This document shows positions 33,892-42,232 of a DNA stretch of 64,000 nt, piece after piece (position 1 is the first letter of the stretch; each line of letters begins with the position of its first letter). Made by a program: the position numbers and the translations under genes. Source of the stretch: Ferrimonas sediminum (GTDB taxonomy: Bacteria > Pseudomonadota > Gammaproteobacteria > Enterobacterales > Shewanellaceae); the NCBI RefSeq assembly GCF_900100175.1, contig NZ_FNEM01000006.1:62001-126000 (forward strand), read 5' to 3'. The notes under the pieces are model-generated. The model worked only from the letters and a program-made list of their open reading frames with translations, did not search any database and had not been told where the DNA came from.

Positions 33892-33974
33892 GGACTCGCA
33901 ACCCTGGCTGAGGCGGACGGGCAATCCGTGGACCCCAATTCGTGATCCCCAATCGACTCCGGGACGCGCCTCCA
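33892..33974 (+). pseudogene. Degenerate second tRNA-Cys copy
   Basis: Tandem copy of the tRNA unit. The 3' part (GACTCCGGGACGCGCCTCCA) and ATCCGTGGACC are identical to tRNA-Cys, but the 5' acceptor strand reads GGACTCG and cannot pair. The variable/T-arm region carries an insertion, and the anticodon loop is CGGGCAA. It cannot fold as a normal tRNA. Confidence 0.8.
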
Positions 33975-33984
33975 TATTTCGACG

Positions 33985-34015
33985 AACGGCGACTCTAAAT
34001 AGGGTCGCCGTTTTT
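33985..34015 (+). terminator. Duplicated terminator after the tRNA pseudogene
   Basis: AACGGCGACTCT/AGGGTCGCCGTT stem with T run. Compared with the first copy one A-T pair is now G-C (both strands changed), so pairing is kept. Confidence 0.85.
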
Positions 34016-34211
34016 CGTTTGGGCTCGATATGGCAACCGGCTACCGTCTCATTAGAGTCGACGGGCATTGGTGAGGGGAAAGCCCGGAGTTTTGTCGTCG
34101 GCCTAGATGGCCAACGCCTGTTCCGGGTCTACACTTACCAGTCCCTGTCGCAAGCGGGGCGCCGATTCATCGGTTGATATCGGCGAGCGAGGTTTAGCAT
34201 GGAGGCTCGGC

Positions 34212-34304
34212 ATGAAAGTCATTCACTTTTTTCGTTTCTATCTGTTCTCATTCGCAATTTTGTTGTTGTTCCTGATGATAATGCCCTCTCAGGGGTGGGC
34301 TTAG
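34212..34304 (+). CDS. 30-residue small membrane/secreted peptide
   Basis: ATG-TAG frame of 30 codons with GGAGG six bases upstream and its own terminator just after. The product begins MKVIHFFRFYLFSF, is strongly hydrophobic in the middle and ends MPSQGWA, so it is one membrane span or a cleavable signal. No family recognised. The ribosome site plus a dedicated terminator make it a better candidate than most frames this short. Confidence 0.55.
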   Translation: MKVIHFFRFYLFSFAILLLFLMIMPSQGWA

Positions 34305-34314
34305 GAACCAGGAT

Positions 34315-34341
34315 TTAAGTGGCCCGTAAAGGCCACTTTTT
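34315..34341 (+). terminator. Terminator after the 30-residue peptide gene
   Basis: AAGTGGCC/GGCCACTT stem with loop CGTAAA and a T run. Confidence 0.9.
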
Positions 34342-34352
34342 TTGTCGCCGGA

Positions 34353-34868
34353 TCAGTCTACCAAACGGCAACCGCAGACGGCGTTAGAGGGTTGGAAAAA
34401 CACCGCTGCGTAACCCGCCTCGTCGTTGCGTTCCAGCAACCGTAATGTCAGGTTATGGGAACCCACGTTAGCCAGGTTGCTCTTGGCAAATGAGTTCAGA
34501 TACTGCATATGGGGCACCGGAGCGGCGTCCGCCTGATAGTACTCGGTATTAACTTCGTCGATGGCCATTTCGAAGATGTTCTGCTTCAAAGAGCCATCCA
34601 CGATCTGGCCGGTCATCGAGATGCGGGAGTGAGCTTGACCATCGTGACCAAAATACCGGTAACTGATGCTGGCCTGATCCTGCTTAAGGACAAAGTCAGC
34701 AATTAAGTAGTGCCTGGCGTCCTGGGGGCCGTTGCGATCATAGAGTTCATTGCGACAGTTCAGGGTCAGATCGGCGTCCATGCTGTCGCTGTAGCGGTTG
34801 CTTACCAGTACGGCCACCAGCAACAGCAGGACAAACAGATTGATCATCCGAAAATAGAATTTATTCAC
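34353..34868 (-). CDS. Single-span periplasmic protein, ToxS-like partner
   Basis: 171 residues: an N-terminal membrane anchor (INLFVLLLLVAVLVSN) followed by a ~140-residue periplasmic domain with a C-terminal CGC motif. It overlaps the end of the upstream CadC/ToxR-type regulator by eight bases on the same strand. That size, topology and coupling is what ToxS/TcpH-type effector proteins show towards their ToxR/TcpP partners. No sequence match to ToxS itself is claimed; the call rests on architecture and context. Confidence 0.6.
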   Translation of the reverse strand: MNKFYFRMINLFVLLLLVAVLVSNRYSDSMDADLTLNCRNELYDRNGPQDARHYLIADFVLKQDQASISYRYFGHDGQAHSRISMTGQIVDGSLKQNIFEMAIDEVNTEYYQADAAPVPHMQYLNSFAKSNLANVGSHNLTLRLLERNDEAGYAAVFFQPSNAVCGCRLVD

Positions 34869-35652
34869 AAATGGATACCTGCTTTAGCCATTGAGGGGTG
34901 ATGAACTCCGGATCGGCTCGAAAATCGCTGATCTTCATGTTTCGAATATCACTGTCTTCGCCATCGCCAAACAGGGTCACGTTCAGCATCTGCTGGTCGT
35001 GGGACAGGGCCAGCTTTATTTTCTTCCACGGCGAGTAGACGCAATGCCCGAGGTGCTGGGTCAGGTAGTCCGCATACACCTGCATCATCTTTATATTGGA
35101 TTGCGCGCTGGTGACGATCTCCACCTCCATCTGCTGATTAAATTCATTTCTGACCTCAATCACCTCGGTGGAAAGTGGCGGAGCCTGGTAGCTGTGACTG
35201 AAGGACTGCACCATCACAGGCACCGATACTAAGAGTACCGCCAGTACGCTGAGGATCTGCATGGTGCGAACCAGCTTGGGCGACAGTTTACTGTGGGCTG
35301 GGGAACTTACCGGGGTGTCATTCAGGTTGGCAACAAATTGATACCCCTCCTTGGGTACCGTGTGGATGCAGTTGGCGGCAGGTTCGCCCAGCGTGTGCCT
35401 CAGGGTAAAGATCGCCTTTACCACCGCCGACTCGCTGATCACCGGAGCCTCCTCATCGCCGCAACTCAAACGGTACTTACTCAAGGTGACCCCTTGATGT
35501 TCTGTCAGTTGCGTCAGTACCAGCAGTTCACTGCGGGTCAGAGTCTTTGTCTCACCGGTTTCCTGATGCTGCAAACAGCCGCATTCAGGTAAAAATTTAA
35601 ATTTTCCCAATAACATAAAGGGTTTCTTATACTCTTGTAATGGCAAGTACAT
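34861..35652 (-). CDS. Membrane-bound winged-helix regulator (ToxR/CadC-like)
   Basis: 263 residues. The N-terminal OmpR-type winged helix has LTRSELLVLTQLTEHQGVTL, ISESAVVKAIFTLRHTLGE and TVPKEGYQFVANL. A transmembrane helix follows near 130-150 (ILSVLAVLLVSVPVMV) and then a ~110-residue periplasmic domain. It binds DNA while anchored in the inner membrane and senses an envelope signal. The start is uncertain between 35652 and 35616, as neither has a clear ribosome site. The wing and recognition-helix turn HTVPKEGYQF is canonical. It pairs with the overlapping ToxS-like gene. Confidence 0.87.
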   Translation of the reverse strand: MYLPLQEYKKPFMLLGKFKFLPECGCLQHQETGETKTLTRSELLVLTQLTEHQGVTLSKYRLSCGDEEAPVISESAVVKAIFTLRHTLGEPAANCIHTVPKEGYQFVANLNDTPVSSPAHSKLSPKLVRTMQILSVLAVLLVSVPVMVQSFSHSYQAPPLSTEVIEVRNEFNQQMEVEIVTSAQSNIKMMQVYADYLTQHLGHCVYSPWKKIKLALSHDQQMLNVTLFGDGEDSDIRNMKISDFRADPEFITPQWLKQVSICE

Positions 35653-36032
35653 TGTAAAAACTTAATGTAACAAGGACAGTGATCCGTGCCAACTTCTGCT
35701 CCGGAAAATTGGCGCGTTATCGAAACCGTTAACGGGGTCAATAAAGGCCGATTTCCCACCGATTGTGAGCCTGCTCCCACAGATTCCCATTATTACCGCA
35801 GTGGTAATCGCTATTAATGGGGAATATCCAGATGCAATCTCTTCTCTTGGCGCCCAGGGTCGACACTTCTGCTGTTGGGGTGTCTTTTTCTTATTTAGCA
35901 TTTGTAATATTAGCATTTTCTAAATGCCGCAGATTACCGCGACCTTGGTCACATTACCATGGCGGTGGGATGTCTAGCATTGATATCGAAGCTACTGAGA
36001 TGGCTACAACCGTTTAAACCTACTATGAGGTA
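35653..36032. other. Intergenic region between ToxR-like and cytochrome genes
   Basis: 380 bases, visibly more AT-rich than its surroundings. It holds an ATTACC/GGTAAT inverted repeat near 35790-35810 and a GACC/GGTC repeat near 35940. No credible gene or clear terminator is seen; it likely contains divergent promoters for the two neighbours. Confidence 0.5.
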
Positions 36033-36875
36033 ATGATGATGAGTATGGACCGTAGAAACGCACTGAAAAACATTATTGGTATCACCACCTGCGCTGCTGG
36101 CGCCACCCTGGTACCTTCCTTTGCTGCCCAAGCCGAAGGCGAAGCCTGGAGCCTGACTCCAGCTGACCTGGGTACCCTGGCCTACGCCGAGCTTGACCCA
36201 ATGGCAGTAGCGAAGATCGCTTATGATGCCGACGTACGTAATAAAGGCTGCATGTACCAGGTGTTCCATGCCCTGATCACTGCGCTGGCCGCTTCTGAAA
36301 GCCCAGATAAAGCCAAGTTCGCCGCCATCCCTACTGCGCTGTCTGTATACGGCAGTGGCGGTATCTTCAGCCAGGGCACCATCTGTGGTAACAACAACGC
36401 CGCCGGCATGTTCTTCAAGCTGATCAGCGTTAACGGCGCGTCTGCCGCGCCTCTGCTGACCAATGTTTCTGCTTACTATGAGCAGACTGCACTGCCTATC
36501 AACACCGCTGAGTTCCTGGCTGGTGTTGCTGACCCTGATGATGAAGTTGCCCTGACTCCTGAAGTATTTGCTGAGAAAGTGGGTGAGCCTACCGTTGCTC
36601 ACAGCCTGCTGTGCCACGCCTCTCTGACTCGCTGGGCCGACGCCAATGACATGACCATCAAGCAGAAGGGCATGCGTTGTCAGCTGCTGTCTGCTTCTAT
36701 GGCTTACCAGATTGCCGTCATCCTGAACACCGCGTTGGCTGAAGGTGACCTGAGCGTCTTCCCAGGTAAGACTGCCGAGACTACTTCCTGTGGCAGCTGC
36801 CATGACACTGCTGGCACCATGGGTGCGTCCGTAATGTCTGGCATGGAGTGTGATACCTGCCACGGTAACGACTAA
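36033..36875 (+). CDS. Split-Soret-type di-heme cytochrome c with C_GCAxxG_C_C-like domain
   Basis: ~280 residues. A Tat-like leader (MDRRNALKNIIG, then a hydrophobic stretch to AQAEG) sends it to the periplasm. The body has the redox-protein pattern: GCMYQVFHALITAL, GTICGNNNAAGMF, LLCHASLTRWA and GMRCQLLSASMAYQ. The C-terminus carries two c-heme motifs, CGSCH (253-257) and CDTCH (273-277). Desulfovibrio split-Soret cytochrome has this plan. Three in-frame ATGs follow GAGG, so the true start may be 36036 or 36039. Codon choice is strongly biased to frequent codons, suggesting high expression. Confidence 0.75.
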   Translation: MMMSMDRRNALKNIIGITTCAAGATLVPSFAAQAEGEAWSLTPADLGTLAYAELDPMAVAKIAYDADVRNKGCMYQVFHALITALAASESPDKAKFAAIPTALSVYGSGGIFSQGTICGNNNAAGMFFKLISVNGASAAPLLTNVSAYYEQTALPINTAEFLAGVADPDDEVALTPEVFAEKVGEPTVAHSLLCHASLTRWADANDMTIKQKGMRCQLLSASMAYQIAVILNTALAEGDLSVFPGKTAETTSCGSCHDTAGTMGASVMSGMECDTCHGND

Positions 36876-36901
36876 TTGCTGCAAGCGATAGGAGAATATT
36901 T

Positions 36902-37420
36902 ATGAAACGCACATTAATCGCTTTGCTGCTCGCAAACCTGGCCCTGGTGGGCTGTGGTAGCGACGATGACAACAACGACGTTGATCCAGGTCCTGGCCCA
37001 GGCCCAGAACCGGTTGAGACTGTGGATATCGCAGAAGCGACCTCCATTGCCATCGGCGACGTTGTCTTCAATGGCGAAACTGGCGCGGTAACCTTTGCTC
37101 TGGCAACAGAGGAAGAGGTGGCCATCAGTGGACTGACCGATGCCAAGCTGGTTTACATCGGTTTGCCTGAGCCAAAAGTCAGAAGCCACATGGCCGGCAC
37201 TCTGAAGATGACCCTGCCAGTTCACGAGCAGCAGCAGTTTGTCTGTGAGGGTGAAGCTTGTAACTTTGCTCTTGTTGAAAGTGAAGCCGCACCTGGCAGC
37301 TATACGCTGACCCCTGACAACTTCGGTTGGGAAGGCACCCCGGTTACCATCAAGGCGGCATTGTCCGTTGGTAACGAAACGATTACAGCAAAGACTGATT
37401 TGGCTGAAATCGTCCAATAA
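36902..37420 (+). CDS. Surface-type lipoprotein, heme-less
   Basis: 172 residues. The signal peptide ends at lipobox LVGC, followed by an acidic/Asn then Pro-Gly linker (GSDDDNNDVDPGPGPGPEP). The mature domain looks all-beta with one disulphide-capable pair (CEGEAC). The start resembles the N-terminal domain of outer-surface multiheme cytochromes of the MtrC/OmcA type, but there is no CxxCH. It is 26 bases after the split-Soret-like cytochrome, with AGGAGA before the ATG, and a strong terminator follows. It may be a surface partner for the cytochrome; function unknown. Confidence 0.7.
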   Translation: MKRTLIALLLANLALVGCGSDDDNNDVDPGPGPGPEPVETVDIAEATSIAIGDVVFNGETGAVTFALATEEEVAISGLTDAKLVYIGLPEPKVRSHMAGTLKMTLPVHEQQQFVCEGEACNFALVESEAAPGSYTLTPDNFGWEGTPVTIKAALSVGNETITAKTDLAEIVQ

Positions 37421-37443
37421 TAATCATCATTGTTAGACTCGTT

Positions 37444-37468
37444 AGCCGGCGCTTGCGCCGGCTTTTTT
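37444..37468 (+). terminator. Terminator after the cytochrome/lipoprotein operon
   Basis: AGCCGGCGC/GCGCCGGCT stem with TT loop and T run. Confidence 0.9.
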
Positions 37469-37579
37469 GTGTCTGCTGCAAAAACGGCCAATTCGTGGAT
37501 TTACGGCGTGGGTCACTTGCAAGGGGCGGTCGCTTTAAGCAAAATCGAGGTTTGTTTATCAATAGAAGCGGTCTCGAGT

Positions 37580-38308
37580 ATGGGTCATGTTGGTCAGCGA
37601 ATCCTGGTGGTGGAAGACGACCCGGTAACCCAACTGCGACACAGCGGCTACTTTCAACAAGCCGGCTATGAGGTGGAAGTGGCCTCAACCGCAGCCGAAA
37701 TGCGGCAACAGATGCGGCTGCAGTCGTTTGATCTGATTTTGCTGGACGTCAACCTTCCCGACGAAGATGGCATGATGTTGACCCGGCAACTGCGCAGTGA
37801 ATCCGATATTGGCATTATTCTGGTTACCGGTCGCTGCGACTCGGTAGACAAAATTGTCGGCCTGGAGATGGGGGCAGACGACTACGTCACCAAACCGGTA
37901 GAGATGCGTGAGCTGCTGGTGCGGGTAAAAAACCTGTTTTGGCGTATCGGTTTGGCGGCCACGGCCAGTGAACCGATGCCAACTCCGGCTGGAGCCGATG
38001 CTCTAAGCTTTGCCGGCTGGTCGTTTCAGCCTGCCAGTCGCCAGTTGTGGCGCGGGGATCATCAGGTCAAACTGACCCGCGCCGAGTTTGAGCTGTTGGC
38101 CGCTTTTGTCCAGCACCCGCAACAGGTGCTGGCCCGAGAGCGCCTGCTGGCGCTGATTTCCCATCGGGTCGATGCGCCCAATGACCGCACCGTGGATGTG
38201 CTGGTTCGGCGACTGCGGGCGAAAATGGAGAAACCGGAAGGGTACCCGACACTGTTTGTGACGGTGCACGGTGAGGGTTATCTGTTTGGCTCTGCGGTGA
38301 CTTCGTAG
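37580..38308 (+). CDS. torR: Response regulator TorR
   Basis: 242-residue OmpR-family response regulator, close to E. coli TorR (230). The receiver has VVEDDPVTQLR, phospho-acceptor D56 in LLDVNLPDEDGMMLTRQLR, and IILVTGR-CDSVDKIVGLEMGADDYVTKPVE. The winged helix has KLTRAEFELLAAFV and RTVDVLVRRLRAKME. It would bind decameric tor boxes (consensus CTGTTCATAT); four such elements lie before the dms operon. The ATG at 37580 gives the family length. The 3' end overlaps the convergent torT gene by 31 bases. Confidence 0.94.
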   Translation: MGHVGQRILVVEDDPVTQLRHSGYFQQAGYEVEVASTAAEMRQQMRLQSFDLILLDVNLPDEDGMMLTRQLRSESDIGIILVTGRCDSVDKIVGLEMGADDYVTKPVEMRELLVRVKNLFWRIGLAATASEPMPTPAGADALSFAGWSFQPASRQLWRGDHQVKLTRAEFELLAAFVQHPQQVLARERLLALISHRVDAPNDRTVDVLVRRLRAKMEKPEGYPTLFVTVHGEGYLFGSAVTS

Positions 38309-39252
38309 ACGGCTCTGAACTGGGGATCGGACAGGCTGTCGTCGATCAGTTCCCGACCGTTATCCTGGGTCAGGCTCAGGATCTCTGGACCGGACAGGGC
38401 TGCCAGGGGCTGGTTGCCGGCGACGCGTAGGGCGGCATCCACCGCCAATCTTCCCTGTAGCCGCATCTGGTCGCTGTTGGCCATCAACACCCTGTTCCTC
38501 ATCAGTCCGCGGTAGACCGCATGGGTCAGGTAGGAGCTGATGATTTGGGTGGTGTCGCTCAGACCGGCACTGCGCAGTTCGTTGATGGCCACTTCCGCAG
38601 ACACCGCTCCGCCAATAATAAGCTGCGGGGCCGGGTGGTCGGCCAGGTAATCGGTCAACAGCTGCCGCTGAACTGCAACGCTGTTGCCGCCATACAGGGT
38701 GGCGACAATGTTCAGCTTGCCCGGCTGCAGGTGATCCAGCAGCCCCTGTTTCAGAAACTGGTTACCACCGCGTCCTTCAGGCCCCGGCATCAACAGAGTC
38801 TCTAAAGGTGCTCCGGTGGCCAGATTTTGATTGATATAGCGAGCCAGATTTTGGCCCATTTCATACCAGGAAACGCCGATGGTGGCGATGACACTGTCGG
38901 GCTCGACGGCGTTGACCACCGCCAGAGTCGGAGTGTGACCAAGCTGTGAGTGGATGGCGGGATCCAGGCGGTAGCTGACGCTGCCCAGCAGTACCACGTC
39001 GGCGCCCCATCGCTGGCATTTCTGATACTGGCTGACCTGAACCGCTTGATTGCGGTAGCCGCCGGCCTCCATCACCTTGAGTGTGACCCCTTGAAGTTTG
39101 GCCTGTTCGGCCATTCCCTGGTTGACGCTCAGCCAGTACGAGTCTTTAAGGTGTGGGTAGAGCGCGCACACTTTCAGTGGCTTAGCCTGAACAATCGGGC
39201 TGGATAACAGTAAAAACGGGATCAACACCAAGGCTCGGACAGGGGATTGCAC
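38278..39252 (-). CDS. torT: Periplasmic TMAO/S-oxide sensor protein TorT
   Basis: 324-residue periplasmic binding protein with a signal peptide (LIPFLLLSSPIVQA). Matches to E. coli TorT include VCALYPHLKDSYWLSVNQGM, VMEAGGY, VSWYEMG, a GSAVAIEAAISELRSA-like segment (GGAVSAEVAINELRSAGL) and YLTHAVYRGLMRN. TorT binds TMAO and presents it to the TorS sensor. It is divergent from torS with only 59 bases between, which hold a TACACT/AGTGTA repeat. Ligand here could be DMSO or another S/N-oxide, given the dms neighbours. Confidence 0.93.
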   Translation of the reverse strand: MQSPVRALVLIPFLLLSSPIVQAKPLKVCALYPHLKDSYWLSVNQGMAEQAKLQGVTLKVMEAGGYRNQAVQVSQYQKCQRWGADVVLLGSVSYRLDPAIHSQLGHTPTLAVVNAVEPDSVIATIGVSWYEMGQNLARYINQNLATGAPLETLLMPGPEGRGGNQFLKQGLLDHLQPGKLNIVATLYGGNSVAVQRQLLTDYLADHPAPQLIIGGAVSAEVAINELRSAGLSDTTQIISSYLTHAVYRGLMRNRVLMANSDQMRLQGRLAVDAALRVAGNQPLAALSGPEILSLTQDNGRELIDDSLSDPQFRAVYEVTAEPNR

Positions 39253-39311
39253 CGGCAGTAACCTAATTTCGAGTACACTGTAGTGAGTGTATCAGATATT
39301 CGTGGTTAGCT

Positions 39312-42146
39312 TTGATCTCCCATCGATTTTTGCCAAAGACCTCACTGGCCAGCAAACTGCTGGTGGCGTTCCTGTTTGTGGCCTCGCTGTCTGCCTTTTC
39401 CGCCTTTGTCGGTTGGATGAGCCTGTCACAATTGAAAGACCGTCATGATGGCCTGGCCCAGCGGGCGGTGCCGATCCTTAACCTGTCACGCAGCATTGCC
39501 GAACAAGGGGGGCGGATCGTGCTGTCCGGCCAGTTTCTGTCCCAGGTGCAGTCCGCAAAAGAGTTGGGCCGGGTTAACCAGGCTCTGGATCGCGACCTTG
39601 AGGCCCTGGCCAGTCAGCTGGCGCAACTGGAGCAACTCAAGGGGGGGCCGGAGAATCGAAGCGCTTTTTTGGGGGGGGATGAGATTCGGCGGATCCTCGA
39701 CCAACTGGTGGAGGTGGTGGGTGAGCGCATCGAGTTGAATCGTCGTTTCCAGCGCGAATTTGCCCGGGTCAATCAGCTGGCCCTGGATGTGGCCAACCTG
39801 GTGGACTCCCAGTTGGCGAATGCGCAAACCGCCATCGTGGCCCGCAGTCTGGCCCTGTATCAGCCCCGCGGCGAGCTGGCTCGGGAGGTGGACGATCTGG
39901 TTGAGGTTGACCTGCTGCAACTGCGGCGGATGAATGAGCTGAAGTACAACCTGGTGCGGTTGCGACAGCAGTTGGTGCTGCTGCCCCAGACCGCGGATCC
40001 CATCGCCCTGGATGCCATCGAACGACGGTTTAAAGAGTTGCTGAGCTATCTGCCGCTGATGGTGGGCGAGGTGCAGGATCCCGAACGCCGGCAGGAGATG
40101 ACCGGCTTGCTGAACCAGGTGGCCGGCGGTCGAGAACTTTACAGCATGCGCCGGCAGCAGTTGCTGTTTGAAGATCGTACGGTGCTGCTCAATGCCGACA
40201 TCGAGAATGAGTTTGACCAGCTCAATACTCGCATGGATCAGCTGCTTAACCGTGCCAACCTGGCCATCAATAGCGCCTCGTCCCAGGCGGACGATGCCTA
40301 CCGGTTGTCGCGGGTCATGTTGGTGGTTATCGGACTGATGGCGCTGTTTATCGGCCTGTTGGTGGTGTGGAAGGTGGTCCTCAAAGACGTGGTGTATCGC
40401 ATCAACTACTACACCGACGCGCTGTTGCGCCTCAGTCAGGGAGAGCTGGATATTCAGGTGAGCCGTCAGGGCCAGGATGAGCTGAGCCGGCTGGCTGGCG
40501 CCATCGAAACCTTTAAAGACACCGCTCGGGCCAAGGGCAAGGCGGAAGAGGAACTGCGTCAGCAGCATCGGGTACTGGAACAAACGGTATCCGAGCGAAC
40601 CGTGGAGCTGTCGCTGGTCAACCAAAAACTCAGTGACCAGCTTAAGGTTGCTGCCAGGGCCCGTCGTCAGGCGGAGGAAGCCAGCCGGGCGAAAACCACC
40701 TTCCTGGCCACCATCAGTCACGAGATTCGCACGCCGATGAACGGCATCCTCGGCACTGCCGAGCTGCTGGACCAGCATAACCTGACCGCCGAACAGCAGC
40801 AGCAACTGGCGGTGATTCGGCGGTCAGGTGAGTCCCTGCTGGAGGTGATCAATGACGTGCTGGATTACTCCAAAATTGAAGCTGGCCACCTGGAGCTGTG
40901 CATAAAACCCATGGCACTGGACGAGCTGGTACGGGAGGTGGCCGCCACTCTGTCGATGAACGCCGAAGAGAAGGGCATTGAGTTGCGGGTGCAGCTGGAT
41001 TCCGCGCTGGCAGAAGGCTACCTGTGCGATCGCAGTAAACTGCGGCAGATTCTGGTTAACCTCATCAGCAACGCGATTAAATTCACCGAACAGGGGCAGG
41101 TGACCGTTACGGTCGAGACCCTGGGACGGGATCAAGACAACGACCGGTTACGGATAATGGTGGCCGATACCGGCATCGGCATTGAGGCCGATCGCCAGGG
41201 GATCATCTTCCAGCCATTCAGACAGGCCAGCCACCAGCACACGCCGGGAGGCACCGGGCTGGGGCTGTCCATCAGTAAGCGGATTGCCGAACTGATGCGG
41301 GGGCGACTGACCGTCGACAGTGAGCCGGGTCGGGGCAGCACCTTTACCTTTGAACTGACCCTGCCCCGTTGTGCTTTGCCGGTGGCGGACAGCCAGGTGC
41401 CGGTGCCAGTGGCGCCGTTGACCCTGCTGGTGGTGGAGGACAACCCAACCAACCAACTGGTGATTGCCGGTTACCTGCAGAAACTGAACCTGGTCTATCG
41501 CATGGCCGACAGCGGCAAGCAGGCGATGCAGCTGTGCCAACAGGGGCCGTTCGACGTGGCTTTGGTGGACATCAATCTGCCGGATACCGATGGCAGCGAA
41601 CTGCAGCAGCACTTGCGGGAGGTTCATCAACGCCGGTTTGACCGGGTGCTGCCCTGTATCGCCATGTCGGCCCATGTGTTCAGTGAACAGGTAGACCGTT
41701 TTCTGGGCGCCGGATTTGATGCGTTCCTGCCCAAACCATTGCGGCTGGCAGCGCTGAGCCAGCTATTGGCCGGTTATGGTGCTGAAGTCGACTCGTCAGA
41801 AGCTGAGCCGACGTCCGTAGCGCCCGAGTCGGATCACTGTCTCGACAGCCATCAGTTGCAGCAGGACCTTGGTGTGCTGGGTATCGAGGTGATCAGCACC
41901 ATGATTCAGCGGTTTGAGGAGGATACTCAGGCGCTGTTACAGCAACTGGGGCAGGGGGCCGATTGGCAATCCGGCTTGCACCGCCTAAAAGGTGGCGCCG
42001 GTTCACTGGGGCTGATGGCCCTGGCCCGCTGGTGTGGTCGTTACGAGCAGGCACCGGAACAGCGTAGCCGGTTGATGCCGCAACTGAGGCAGCAGGTGGA
42101 GACCGGTCTGCAGTCCTTAAAGGTGTGGTTGCAGCAACAGTCGTAG
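39312..42146 (+). CDS. torS: Hybrid sensor histidine kinase TorS
   Basis: 944 residues (E. coli TorS 914). Two membrane helices (~15-37 and ~333-355) bracket a long helical periplasmic sensor that contacts TorT. Then HAMP, a dimerisation helix with His470 (TISHEIRTPMNGILG), an HATPase (ILVNLISNAIKFTEQG, ADTGIGIE, GTGLGLSISKRI), a receiver with Asp753 (VDINLPDTDG) and a C-terminal Hpt with His890 (HRLKGGAGSLG). This is the full four-step phosphorelay. The start is TTG at 39312, giving a normal first membrane helix; the ribosome site is weak. It is convergent with the dms operon. Confidence 0.94.
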   Translation: MISHRFLPKTSLASKLLVAFLFVASLSAFSAFVGWMSLSQLKDRHDGLAQRAVPILNLSRSIAEQGGRIVLSGQFLSQVQSAKELGRVNQALDRDLEALASQLAQLEQLKGGPENRSAFLGGDEIRRILDQLVEVVGERIELNRRFQREFARVNQLALDVANLVDSQLANAQTAIVARSLALYQPRGELAREVDDLVEVDLLQLRRMNELKYNLVRLRQQLVLLPQTADPIALDAIERRFKELLSYLPLMVGEVQDPERRQEMTGLLNQVAGGRELYSMRRQQLLFEDRTVLLNADIENEFDQLNTRMDQLLNRANLAINSASSQADDAYRLSRVMLVVIGLMALFIGLLVVWKVVLKDVVYRINYYTDALLRLSQGELDIQVSRQGQDELSRLAGAIETFKDTARAKGKAEEELRQQHRVLEQTVSERTVELSLVNQKLSDQLKVAARARRQAEEASRAKTTFLATISHEIRTPMNGILGTAELLDQHNLTAEQQQQLAVIRRSGESLLEVINDVLDYSKIEAGHLELCIKPMALDELVREVAATLSMNAEEKGIELRVQLDSALAEGYLCDRSKLRQILVNLISNAIKFTEQGQVTVTVETLGRDQDNDRLRIMVADTGIGIEADRQGIIFQPFRQASHQHTPGGTGLGLSISKRIAELMRGRLTVDSEPGRGSTFTFELTLPRCALPVADSQVPVPVAPLTLLVVEDNPTNQLVIAGYLQKLNLVYRMADSGKQAMQLCQQGPFDVALVDINLPDTDGSELQQHLREVHQRRFDRVLPCIAMSAHVFSEQVDRFLGAGFDAFLPKPLRLAALSQLLAGYGAEVDSSEAEPTSVAPESDHCLDSHQLQQDLGVLGIEVISTMIQRFEEDTQALLQQLGQGADWQSGLHRLKGGAGSLGLMALARWCGRYEQAPEQRSRLMPQLRQQVETGLQSLKVWLQQQS

Positions 42147-42232
42147 AGGTGGCGGGACGGGAAGTAAGGGGGCGAACCGGCGGTGATGATGAGGCCGCCG
42201 GCCCGCTGCAGAGAAACGTGAGAGGATGCGGT

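Noticed and set aside
35662-36017. Short frames in the gap between the ToxR-like and cytochrome genes
   Set aside because: No ribosome sites, no coherent protein features; the region looks regulatory.
39486-40805. 439-codon minus-strand frame inside torS
   Set aside because: Shadow of the torS coding frame, Gln/His-rich low-complexity translation, no ribosome site.
42173-42201. CCGGCGG/CCGCCGG hairpin between torS and the dms chaperone gene as a terminator
   Set aside because: GC-rich stem without a T run on either strand; it could still slow polymerase but is not a standard terminator.
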